A DNA stretch of 64,000 nucleotides from JANQOH01 sp965214495 (GTDB lineage Bacteria; Pseudomonadota; Alphaproteobacteria; UBA7887), in contig OZ243958.1 of assembly GCA_965214495.1 (NCBI GenBank), forward strand, positions 2,108,001 to 2,172,000. The letters run 5' to 3'. Shown here one piece after another: positions 1 to 7,806 of the stretch. Positions within the stretch are counted from its first letter, which is position 1. Each line of letters opens with the position of its first letter. The notes under the pieces are model-generated. The model made no database searches and was not told the DNA's origin. It was given only the letters and a program-made list of their open reading frames with translations. A program made the position numbers and the translations under genes.

Positions 1-1
1 G

Positions 2-679
2 CGCCAGCCGGATATCGGTCAGAGCGAATTGCTGCGTTGGCTGGGCGACCTCGTGGGGCATCTGACCGTCGCGCGCGGGATGCGCATCGCCCCGTTGATG
101 CGGTGCAAGTTCATCCTCGCCCGCAAGGTGCGCGAGAAGATCGCGGCCATCCGCCAGAAGGAGCGCAACGGTGTCTATCAACGCTGCCTGTTCGCACCCA
201 ACGCCAGGGTCTGCGTTTCGTTCGACCGCGCGTTCGCGTTCAAGGACGGCATGTACCGGGATGTGCGCCGTTATCGCGGACGCTGGAAGCCGCGCAAACA
301 TTTCCTCGGTCCCGACCGGGTTCCGGCCTTCGACGGGGCCGAGGACGGCGAGGAGATACGGTGCGCCCAGGCCCTCGACAGCCTGCCGGGCGTGAAGTTC
401 TGGATCAGGAACGTGGCGAGGCGCCCGGACTCGTTCTGGCTGCCTACCGCGACGGACAAGTTCTATCCCGACTTCGTGGCTCGGATGGAGGATGGGCGGC
501 TTCTGGTCGTCGAATACAAGGGCGCGCACATCGCCGACGGCCCCGACACCGCCGAGAAGCGGACCATCGGGGCATTGTGGGAACGCGAAAGCGGCGGCAA
601 GGGGCTGTTCGTGCTTGCCGAACGGTCGGTCGAAGGCAAAGATGCCCGCGCGCAGCTTCTTGCGAGGATCGGGCCATGA
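2..679 (+). CDS. C-terminal part of a restriction-type helicase/nuclease (partial)
   Basis: The reading frame is open from the left edge of the window, so only the last ~225 residues are seen. The C-terminal ~90 residues contain FYPDF, then about 10 residues, then VVEYKG. This is the D-x(n)-E-x-K core of a PD-(D/E)xK nuclease as found at the end of type III restriction (Res) subunits and related DEAD-box helicases. The helicase part would lie upstream of the window. The stop codon overlaps the start of the DUF4365 gene (ATGA), so the genes are translationally coupled. The family call rests on the nuclease core only. Confidence 0.6.
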   Translation, partial: RQPDIGQSELLRWLGDLVGHLTVARGMRIAPLMRCKFILARKVREKIAAIRQKERNGVYQRCLFAPNARVCVSFDRAFAFKDGMYRDVRRYRGRWKPRKHFLGPDRVPAFDGAEDGEEIRCAQALDSLPGVKFWIRNVARRPDSFWLPTATDKFYPDFVARMEDGRLLVVEYKGAHIADGPDTAEKRTIGALWERESGGKGLFVLAERSVEGKDARAQLLARIGP

Positions 680-1176
680 GCGACGCGATCCTCGCGCCTG
701 CGGATCGAAAAGAGGCCCTGTCACGCGCCTATGTCGCGGCTGTGGCCGCCGGGGCCGGCTACACGCTGGCGACGCAGGACTTCGACCGCGACGGCGTCGA
801 CGTGCAGATACGGGCGGGTGGAACGATGCGCCCGAGTCTGGACGTTCAACTCAAGGCCACCGTCCAACTGGGCAATGGCGGAGAAGGCGAACTCCGCTAC
901 CGGCTCCCGCTCCGCAACTATGATCTGCTTCGCGAGCAGACGCTGGTGCCACGAATTCTTGTCGTGCTCGACCTCCCGAGGGATGAAGGGCAGTGGCTCG
1001 ATGTAACCGCCGAAGAGCTCGTGATGAGGCGTTGCGCTTATTGGGCGGACATTGCGGGATTTCCCGAAACCGCCAACACGGAATCGGTGACGGTTGCGAT
1101 CGGGAAGCGGAACCGGTTCGACGTGGGAAGCCTCGAGGATCTAATGGAACGAGCCAGAACGGGAGCCATGTCGTGA
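676..1176 (+). CDS. DUF4365 domain protein
   Basis: A 166-residue protein. The start ATG at 676 overlaps the previous stop codon. The N-terminal half has the DUF4365 pattern: a short helix, then FDRDGVDVQI (residues ~34-43), then LDVQLKAT (~53-60), which resembles a PD-(D/E)xK-like fold with D, D and Q-x-K positions. DUF4365 proteins are common in restriction and defence islands, but their reaction is not established. The gene lies between a restriction-type nuclease and an unknown gene, with overlaps at both ends, which suggests one functional unit. Confidence 0.6.
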   Translation: MSDAILAPADRKEALSRAYVAAVAAGAGYTLATQDFDRDGVDVQIRAGGTMRPSLDVQLKATVQLGNGGEGELRYRLPLRNYDLLREQTLVPRILVVLDLPRDEGQWLDVTAEELVMRRCAYWADIAGFPETANTESVTVAIGKRNRFDVGSLEDLMERARTGAMS

Positions 1177-2309
1177 AAACGCAGATTCTCGATGCGGGCG
1201 CGTTGAGGGCCGTTCCGCCGGCCGCCCTTGCAGCTTATGCGCGGGGCGAGGGCTGGGCGAAGACCGAAGCCTATAGGGGGCACGCGGACATCTATGTCGG
1301 TGAGGGCCGGCCCGAGATCGTCTTGCCCAGAACCGATCGCCTTGCCGACTATGCGTCCGTCGTCTCCCGCCTCATCGGTATTTTCGGCGAAGTCGCAGAG
1401 CAAGATGAACTGTCGGTCTATCGCGATCTCGTCGGGGCGGATCACGATGTCGTCAGGGTCCGCGCGATCGGGGCGGACGACAACGGCTCCGTCCTGCTCG
1501 ACCAGGGCGTCGAACTGGTTTCGCAGGCCCGGGAAATGCTTCTGGCCGCGGCGTGCGCCACGACGACGACGCAACCGGTCTACCGCGCGGGCGCCAACCG
1601 CGAAGCCGTCGAGTATATGAGGCAGGTTCGTCTTGGGCAGACCGAGCACGGGAGTTTTGTCGTTACGCTGATGGCGCCCGTGCTGCCGATGCTTCAACCC
1701 GTGCTCGATGATTCCTGGGCCGACTTCGACGACGAACCGTATGGGCGACGGGTCACGCGGCGTCTCGTCAGGGCGCTCGAGGCGTCCCGCGATGCGGCCG
1801 AGAAAGCGCATTCGGGCGATGGAGCGCCGGCTTTCGAGCGGGCGGTGGGTGACGGCGTGAGCGCCAATCTCTGCGACGCGGTCGCCAGATTGATAGAGCG
1901 GTCAAGCTGGTTGGAGGTCAGCGTGAGTTGGGCAAGGACCCGACCGACGCCCGAAAGTCGCAGACGCATCCTGTTCTCGAAGAGCGACGCCGGCGCCTTC
2001 AAGGAAGCTGCGCGCACCTTCCGTGCCAGAGAACCCAAGCCGGACATCAGGCTCTTCGGCAGCGTTCACAAATTGACCCGGGGCGAGCATGAAATCGAGG
2101 GACAAGTAACGTTCAAGGTCGATATGGATGGGAAGATCCAGTCCGTCGGCGCCGTGCTCGATCAGAACAACTATTCGATCGCGATCAGCGCCCATGAAGC
2201 GCGGAACCCGGTGATCGTTCATGGCGATCTCGAAAGGGCGGGACAGCGCTGGCGAGTCACGAACGCCACCGTCCGCGAGCTGACCAGCGACGAGGACGAG
2301 ACGGCGTGA
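1173..2309 (+). CDS. Conserved-looking protein of unknown function
   Basis: A 378-residue protein starting at GTG 1173, overlapping the stop of the DUF4365 gene (GTGA). I do not recognise the family. No signal peptide, membrane segment or nucleotide-binding motif is visible. The N-terminal third mixes strands and helices, and the C-terminal ~120 residues look beta-rich. Its position as third gene of a coupled set behind a restriction-type nuclease and a DUF4365 protein suggests a role in the same defence module, but that is inference. Confidence 0.6.
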   Translation: MKTQILDAGALRAVPPAALAAYARGEGWAKTEAYRGHADIYVGEGRPEIVLPRTDRLADYASVVSRLIGIFGEVAEQDELSVYRDLVGADHDVVRVRAIGADDNGSVLLDQGVELVSQAREMLLAAACATTTTQPVYRAGANREAVEYMRQVRLGQTEHGSFVVTLMAPVLPMLQPVLDDSWADFDDEPYGRRVTRRLVRALEASRDAAEKAHSGDGAPAFERAVGDGVSANLCDAVARLIERSSWLEVSVSWARTRPTPESRRRILFSKSDAGAFKEAARTFRAREPKPDIRLFGSVHKLTRGEHEIEGQVTFKVDMDGKIQSVGAVLDQNNYSIAISAHEARNPVIVHGDLERAGQRWRVTNATVRELTSDEDETA

Positions 2310-2799
2310 CGTGATCCCGCCCGCACCGCCGAAAGCCGAAACACCCGCATCGCGGGATCAGACCGGCGCACGACGGCGATTTCACCGCGGGTCGAAGAAA
2401 TCGGAGACGCTCACTCGCACGCCGGTTTCAACCCGTGTTCCGGCTGGCTCCGGACACCTGATTTCTCCCTCCCATTCCTGGTCATTTCCTGCGCCTTCCG
2501 GCGGTAGTTGTTCATGCCCGCCGTAGGGAGCCTCCCCCGGCAACGGCACTACGGAGAACCTTGCCGACAAGGCGCGCACGATCGATATCCCGGTCCACCG
2601 CGCCGCCGCCTGACGGCAACGCACCCGACACGGGCCGCGTCGCGCCAGCCGGCGCGGTCCGTTCCGTCTTCCTACCGCCGGCCGGTGCGGTACCCCGGGG
2701 CAATGCCGCATCGGCACACGCTCACTGCCCGTCGCACCGCACCGGAGCGGACACTGCCGCGGAGATCGTCACGCAACGCGCTCCGCAGTTCCGTCCGCG
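2310..2799. other. Non-coding stretch without recognised genes
   Basis: About 490 bases between the unknown gene and an IS66 remnant. The open frames crossing it have no recognisable protein content. It looks like decayed sequence next to insertion-sequence debris. Confidence 0.5.
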
Positions 2800-2940
2800 C
2801 CGCCGCCATAGCCGACACCCTGGCCGAGACCGCCAGGCTCAACGACGCCGACCCGCAGGTCGGGATCGCCGATGTCCTCGACCGCATCCCCGACTACAAG
2901 ATCAACCGCATCGACGAGCTGCTGCCCTGGAACCGCCTGA
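2800..2940 (+). pseudogene. IS66-family transposase (TnpC) C-terminal remnant
   Basis: The plus-strand translation contains ETARLND, DVLDRIPDYKINRIDELLPWN, the characteristic C-terminal end of IS66-family TnpC transposases. The same tail appears in the transposase remnants near 11.1 kb and 33.4 kb. Nothing of the catalytic domain is present upstream, so this is a short fossil. It shows that IS66 elements have worked on the region left of the CRISPR operon too. Confidence 0.65.
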
Positions 2941-3111
2941 TCCAAAGCCCGGGGCAGGACAAACTCGATCACAGACCGACAACGGGCACATATAAGGTCA
3001 ATATCAATAGCCGTTGGTATCATTTCGCGATACAGCGAGCAATAATGCGATGTCTCGTAGCCCACATCGAGAGAACTGTCGCCCGGTTGGAGATCGGTGC
3101 GGTGTCCCAGT

Positions 3112-4416
3112 TTACTTCGGTCTTTCGCTTTCCCGGGTTTGCCGACCAAGCTGCGGAAACCGAAAGACATCCTTATCGGACAATCCTGCCAGAGACAGCG
3201 TTCCTTTCCATAGTTCGTCGGATGTATTCCGCGATACGGGTGCAAAACCGTGCCCGGCGATCGATTTGTTGCGCCGTACCAGCGGCGAGCCGCGACCGTG
3301 CCAGCCCAGTTCCACAAATCCCTCGCCCAGAGGATCTTGCCAATACCGTAACACCTCGAAGGAATCCTGAAGCGCCAGCTTCAGCTTTCCGTCCTCCGCA
3401 CGAGATTTCAGGTGTTGGCGCATGGGCTGCGGCAGCTTTTTCAACAGCACGCTGGAAGTGCGGATTTCGTACTTCGTCCACAGACGTAGTTGGGCAATTG
3501 CCTCGACCGCGCGGTAGAGTCGGGCCACAGCATCCACGTGGCGGCCTTCCCGCCGACGTCGTGCGGCATCGGATATCAGGTCTTCCAGCAATGCCCGCGT
3601 CGGGTGATCGGAACTCCGTTTCAGATCTTCCAGACGGTTTCTTGCCTCATCAACGTGGTCTTTCAGTCGACTCTTCGGGATCGGGTGGAGGGCCGCGGCC
3701 AGATCGTTCAGGCGGCTTTCGCATTGCCCAAACCTCTCGAAAGCCTTCCCGTACTCCGATCGGCTCCAGAGATCGTAAGCATCCATGAATGTGGCGAGAG
3801 CGTTCAACTCGCTCTTGCGGGACGCGTTGCCGGTAATTCTTTTCAGGGCATCCCGAAGCAGTTGGCTACCTTCGCCGAAAGCGTGTCTATCGAATACCGC
3901 CACGGCATCCTCGACTGCCTGATAACCGAGCGCGTCCCACGGATTGGCCGCATATACCACCTGTTCGCTGCCGGAGACGACGACGCCCACGTTGTTCCGA
4001 TCGCGTTCGGTGCCGCCGACATACGAGAACCGGGAGTTCGCCCACGGCCGGGCGACCAGGGCGAGCGCGGCACTCATGCACTTCGTGCCGCCGGTGAAAT
4101 CCACGATGCATTCATATCCGCCGCCGCGCCCGCGCCATTCGAGGACGCGCGGCTCCACTCCGGCGCGCATTTCCTGCACGCATTGCGAGAAGTCCTGAGG
4201 GTCCGATAGCGGAATGGTGTCGTATGCGCCTTCACCCGGATCGCGCCCTCTCTCGCTCAGCAGCTTCCGAATGCCCGCGATGTGGTTGACGGTGTCGCAC
4301 GAAGGCGCGAACAGAATCCGATCGGGTCGCCAGTGCGCGATCGAGGCGGCCAAGGGTTCCGGCCTGCCGCCAACAGTCGCGATCAACAGTTTATGCGTGG
4401 ACTGCTCAGGCGGCAT
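3112..4416 (-). CDS. CARF-domain CRISPR-associated effector (TIGR02710/Cas02710-like)
   Basis: A 434-residue protein, last gene of the Cmr operon. The N-terminal ~170 residues form a Rossmann-like CARF domain. It begins LLIATVGG and has DFTGGTKCM at residues ~106-114; the GGTK loop is the hallmark of CARF domains that bind cyclic oligoadenylate. The helical C-terminal half (about 180-434) resembles the HEPN-like part of TIGR02710 proteins. A possible R-x5-H occurs near RRREGRH, but I would not assign catalysis from it. Its likely role is as a ribonuclease or other effector switched on by cyclic oligoadenylate made by Cmr2 after target RNA binding. It starts 18 bases after cmr6. Confidence 0.75.
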   Translation of the reverse strand: MPPEQSTHKLLIATVGGRPEPLAASIAHWRPDRILFAPSCDTVNHIAGIRKLLSERGRDPGEGAYDTIPLSDPQDFSQCVQEMRAGVEPRVLEWRGRGGGYECIVDFTGGTKCMSAALALVARPWANSRFSYVGGTERDRNNVGVVVSGSEQVVYAANPWDALGYQAVEDAVAVFDRHAFGEGSQLLRDALKRITGNASRKSELNALATFMDAYDLWSRSEYGKAFERFGQCESRLNDLAAALHPIPKSRLKDHVDEARNRLEDLKRSSDHPTRALLEDLISDAARRRREGRHVDAVARLYRAVEAIAQLRLWTKYEIRTSSVLLKKLPQPMRQHLKSRAEDGKLKLALQDSFEVLRYWQDPLGEGFVELGWHGRGSPLVRRNKSIAGHGFAPVSRNTSDELWKGTLSLAGLSDKDVFRFPQLGRQTRESERPK

Positions 4417-4434
4417 CGCCGCGCCCTCACCAAA

Positions 4435-5439
4435 TCAACGGCGGCGGGATCTTCCCGGAGACCGCCGGGGCGGCGGTTTCGGTCCGGGTTTCTCCCACTG
4501 GAACTGAAGGGGCCGAACGACGCGCACATGAAGAGTTCTCGTCTGGCCGTCGGCCGTGTCGTCCGGCGCCGGGCCGCGGGAGAACACCGTTCCTTCCTGC
4601 CCGTCTTCGACACGCCCGCACCAACGGCCTTTGTCGTCCTTGTACAAGGTCGCCTCGACCGCGTCTCCCTTCCGAAGTTGGCGAGGCGGGTCCGGCCGAG
4701 GCTTGTCGAAGCGTCCGTAGCCGACGGCGGTGCGCGCGCCGGCGCCGAGCCATTCAAGCGCGTCTTCGAGCCAACGGCACGCCGTATCGCACGACGCTTT
4801 GCCGGATGCCCCTCGCGGCGTGACGGCGAAGCGGAACACGGCTCCCGCAGCGACCGAGAGGAACGGTATTGGAACGGGCGATATCCAATCCCCCGGCGGC
4901 TTGCCCTCCCGATCATAGTCGCTGTAGTGCGGGGTCGTGACATCGGCCTTCAACACGACCGGCTTCGTCGGCAGGGCGTCGAAGAAGATCACGTCGCCAA
5001 CTTGCTCTTCCGACCCGAGAATATGACGGCAAGCTGCGTCGTCCTCGGCTTTCCACTGCTTGGCCCACGCACTAACGGCGCCCTTCACCGACGGGCCGGG
5101 CAGATAGGGAACGCCGAGACCGTGATGCCACAGGAACCCGTTCTCCACCGGATGCGCGCGGCCGAGACCCGCAACGAAAGGACCGGCGGTCTGAAGGTCG
5201 ATGTATCGGCCGTTCAGATGCTCGATCATGGCGCTCTGCCGTTCGGCCCGGCGCTGGAGTTCGTCCGGGTCTCCGCACGGTCCGGCGGCGGCGCCGACCC
5301 ATTTCGCCTTGTCGAAATCGTCGCCGCGCGTAGACAGGCTCGTGCAGGAACGGCAGAACTTGTCGTACCACAGCCCCGCATTGCCGCCGTTCGGCAGGGA
5401 ACGGACATCGGCGCCGCGGTATAGCGGCCGCGTGTTCAT
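4435..5439 (-). CDS. cmr6: Type III-B RAMP protein Cmr6
   Basis: A 334-residue RAMP-superfamily protein. ATG at 5439 was chosen because it overlaps the cmr5 stop (ATGA) and the recognisable sequence begins there. Seen are the RAMP features GLGRAHPVENG...PYLPGPSVKGA (residues ~80-120) and a C-terminal glycine-rich loop GAGARTAVGYGRF. In type III-B complexes Cmr6 caps the Cmr4 backbone near the crRNA 3' end. The arginine/proline-rich C-terminus (PPRRSPGRSRRR) looks like a disordered tail. Confidence 0.88.
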   Translation of the reverse strand: MNTRPLYRGADVRSLPNGGNAGLWYDKFCRSCTSLSTRGDDFDKAKWVGAAAGPCGDPDELQRRAERQSAMIEHLNGRYIDLQTAGPFVAGLGRAHPVENGFLWHHGLGVPYLPGPSVKGAVSAWAKQWKAEDDAACRHILGSEEQVGDVIFFDALPTKPVVLKADVTTPHYSDYDREGKPPGDWISPVPIPFLSVAAGAVFRFAVTPRGASGKASCDTACRWLEDALEWLGAGARTAVGYGRFDKPRPDPPRQLRKGDAVEATLYKDDKGRWCGRVEDGQEGTVFSRGPAPDDTADGQTRTLHVRVVRPLQFQWEKPGPKPPPRRSPGRSRRR

Positions 5440-5843
5440 TGGCCGCCTTTTCCCAAGGGCGAGGTCAGCCAGGCGGCGGCGAACTTCTTCAACCAGCCGA
5501 GATAGCTCTGCGCCTCGGCATGCGCACGCAGATAGGTCCGCTGGTCGTTGCCGACGATGGCTTCGAGCAGTTCCTGTGTGTTTCGATAGGGCGCATCCTC
5601 GTCGTCGCCGCACAGCCAGTCCTGGACGTCCTGATACAGAAGAAGGTGCGGATCACCGCCGTCCCCCGGTTTCGCCGCCGCGCGCAGGGTCGCCATCGCT
5701 TGTCCGAACCCGTTTTGCAGGATCGACGCCGGCAACGCCTTGACATAGGCCAGATAGTCGGACTGTTTCGGATGCGCCTGCCGTTTCCTGACCCGACTCA
5801 AGGCGTGCGCGGCACGGCGCTGGTCGAGACTGCGGGTGGTCAT
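5436..5843 (-). CDS. cmr5: Type III-B small subunit Cmr5
   Basis: A 135-residue, mostly helical protein starting at ATG 5843 (MTTRSLDQRRA), overlapping the stop of cmr4. Early DQRRAAHAL and late YLGWLKKFAAAWL are typical of Cmr5. Cmr5 forms the inner small-subunit filament that helps hold target RNA in the Cmr complex. Its position between cmr4 and cmr6 supports the call. Confidence 0.87.
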   Translation of the reverse strand: MTTRSLDQRRAAHALSRVRKRQAHPKQSDYLAYVKALPASILQNGFGQAMATLRAAAKPGDGGDPHLLLYQDVQDWLCGDDEDAPYRNTQELLEAIVGNDQRTYLRAHAEAQSYLGWLKKFAAAWLTSPLGKGGQ

Positions 5844-6670
5844 CCGCTCGTCTCCTGCCAGGCCGTATGCAACCAGCCTTGGCCGACGGTCTCGTTGCCG
5901 CCGACCTGGATGTAGGGCCGGCACGCGAACGCCGCGCCGACCGCCTTCACGCCGCCGGCGTCGGACTCCCGTTCCGCGAGGAGTGCATACATCAACGTAT
6001 CCGGCGGCAAGGTTTCCTCATACCAGAGGTTTTCGCTTCTCTTGTGCTCGTCGAGCACGTTTCGCGCCTGGACGGAGAGTCCGTTGCGGGCGAACCAACA
6101 GAAATCGTCGTCGCACAACAAGACCAGTTGCCGGGCCAGCCGCTCGCGCGCCATTGGATCCGTAATCAGCCCCGCAATGACATCGATCCAACCGTCCAGA
6201 CCACGGCCAGCCGACAGCATGGCGCGGAAACTGCGTTCCTCCAAATAGAGCGTGTCGCCGCCTTCTACCGGCGATGCGGCGACGTAACGATACGGTTCGA
6301 CGACCGGCGTTTCCGGTGTGCTCGCGAAGTCGGCGCGTCGTCGATCCCGCGCCAGCCGTTCCAGCAGATGGCGGCACGTCACCCAACGGTAGGCGCCCGT
6401 CAGGCTGCGGACCGGAAGCAGGAGCAATCGTGCATCGGAAACCAGCAAGGCGCCGGCCCGGTCGGGCTTGCCGAACACCCGGTCGCGCTCGCCCGGCTCC
6501 AGGCCCTTCCCCACGGCATCGCGCAAAGCGCCCTTCAGGCCGGAACCGGGGATGAACGGATAATCCGTCGCCGCCTCGCGCGCGACCGGCAGGTCGATGG
6601 CGCCGCCGCTCTGGCCGGCGCCGGAGTGAACGAAGGTTTCGGCCAGCAGGCCGAGCAGCGCACAGTTCAT
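5840..6670 (-). CDS. cmr4: Type III-B backbone subunit and target RNase Cmr4
   Basis: A 276-residue RAMP protein starting at ATG 6670 (MNCALLGLLAETFVHSG), overlapping the cmr3 stop. The N-terminal glycine loop (HSGAGQSGGAIDLPV) is followed by FIPGSGLKGALRD. An aspartate falls at residue 26 in GAIDLP, the position of the catalytic aspartate that cuts target RNA at 6-nt intervals in characterised Cmr4 proteins. Target RNA cleavage is therefore likely intact. The C-terminus has the conserved YIQVGGNETVGQGW. Confidence 0.9.
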   Translation of the reverse strand: MNCALLGLLAETFVHSGAGQSGGAIDLPVAREAATDYPFIPGSGLKGALRDAVGKGLEPGERDRVFGKPDRAGALLVSDARLLLLPVRSLTGAYRWVTCRHLLERLARDRRRADFASTPETPVVEPYRYVAASPVEGGDTLYLEERSFRAMLSAGRGLDGWIDVIAGLITDPMARERLARQLVLLCDDDFCWFARNGLSVQARNVLDEHKRSENLWYEETLPPDTLMYALLAERESDAGGVKAVGAAFACRPYIQVGGNETVGQGWLHTAWQETSG

Positions 6671-7806
6671 TGCGGCGGCTCCCCGGTTCGGTCGTTTCGG
6701 CGCTTCCAATTTCCGACTGCGACGAGCCCGAACCCCCAGGCAGCGCGCGCGCCGATAGCGGCGCCGTGCAAGGCCTCGACCCGGGATGCGTCGTCTCGTT
6801 CGGCCTCCAAGAACAGCACACTGCCGGGCGAAAGATGAGGCCGCAACGCCAACGGTCTTCCCGCTTGGGAATCCCAGCCGCCAACAAGGGTCGGACGGGG
6901 CAGGCAGGCGCTTACGACGCGGCCGGGCAGCCCCGCATATCCGTGCTCCCCGGGGCGCGGCGGCGCCTTCGTATCGGCGGGAGTCAGAATGGTCGCTGTA
7001 TAGAGAAGCGGCCCCTGTGCGGGTCGAAAGCGGGGCGGTTCGGGGAAACCCAGCCGCTCATCGAGGAGGCGCAGCCAGCAGGCGCGTGCTTCGCCTCCCA
7101 CGGGGTGCGGTCGCCCGCGCAAGGCGTCGGCGTGATGCGGCGGCAGCCCTCGGGCTTCGACCGCCAACGCCGTCCCGCGCCCGAGGCGGACGTGGCTCGG
7201 AGAATACAGCGCACCTTCGGCCGTGACGCGGGCATCTCTCGAACGGAGAATGCCGACCCTCGGTTCCTCCCGCCACAAATCGCGGCGGTGAACCAGATTT
7301 TCGGGGGCAGGAGCGTTGCCTCGCAGAACCGCCGCAAGTCCCGACACGGTCATCCACCAGCCCTGATCGAACAGCGGCTTGACGCCTTCCGCGGCGCCCG
7401 CGGCGGACGGCAGTGGCAGGTTCGGCCCGAGATCGCAGGTCAAGTCGCAACCGGGAGACAGGAAGGCCAGCGATTTCGGGAAGTCCTCGTTTTCGCGCGG
7501 GAGCGCGCCCACCAGGTGTGCCGGAGCGGGGAACAGGCTTTCGCCGTTTCGGGTCAGGACCGGCCCCCGGAACCGGAGGGGTCCGAGGTCGGCACCGTTT
7601 CCGAGGCGCGCGCATATGTCGGCACTCCAGCCCCCGCACTTCCAACCCATGGATCGGGCAAGGCCGGCGCGAACCGCTCCGACGAGGGTCGGCGGCGGCG
7701 GCGGAAATCTGCTGACGACTCCCGCCTGGCTCGCCTCTCCCTGTTCGTACGGCCGGCCGTCGCGGAAGAAGAGCGTATCCAGCGGCTCGAAACGAACGAG
7801 GGTCAT
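6667..7806 (-). CDS. cmr3: Type III-B RAMP protein Cmr3
   Basis: A 379-residue protein starting at ATG 7806 (MTLVRFEPLDTLFFRDGRPY); this opening, including FFRDGRPY, is diagnostic of Cmr3. It overlaps the cmr2 stop. Cmr3 binds the 5' handle of the crRNA and pairs with Cmr2 at the foot of the complex. The C-terminal glycine-rich stretch AAIGARAAWGFGLVAVG fits the RAMP fold. The frame stays open far upstream of the chosen start, but that part is antisense-like and is rejected. Confidence 0.88.
   Translation of the reverse strand: MTLVRFEPLDTLFFRDGRPYEQGEASQAGVVSRFPPPPPTLVGAVRAGLARSMGWKCGGWSADICARLGNGADLGPLRFRGPVLTRNGESLFPAPAHLVGALPRENEDFPKSLAFLSPGCDLTCDLGPNLPLPSAAGAAEGVKPLFDQGWWMTVSGLAAVLRGNAPAPENLVHRRDLWREEPRVGILRSRDARVTAEGALYSPSHVRLGRGTALAVEARGLPPHHADALRGRPHPVGGEARACWLRLLDERLGFPEPPRFRPAQGPLLYTATILTPADTKAPPRPGEHGYAGLPGRVVSACLPRPTLVGGWDSQAGRPLALRPHLSPGSVLFLEAERDDASRVEALHGAAIGARAAWGFGLVAVGNWKRRNDRTGEPPQ

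Noticed and set aside
2400..2480. GTTTCAACCC-like string resembling a CRISPR repeat end
   Set aside because: A single occurrence with no regular spacing or second copy; no array.
2508..3788. 426-codon plus-strand open frame
   Set aside because: It runs antisense through the CARF effector gene, has no family features apart from the short IS66 tail near 2.8-2.9 kb, and is Arg/Pro-rich as is typical of GC-rich shadow frames.
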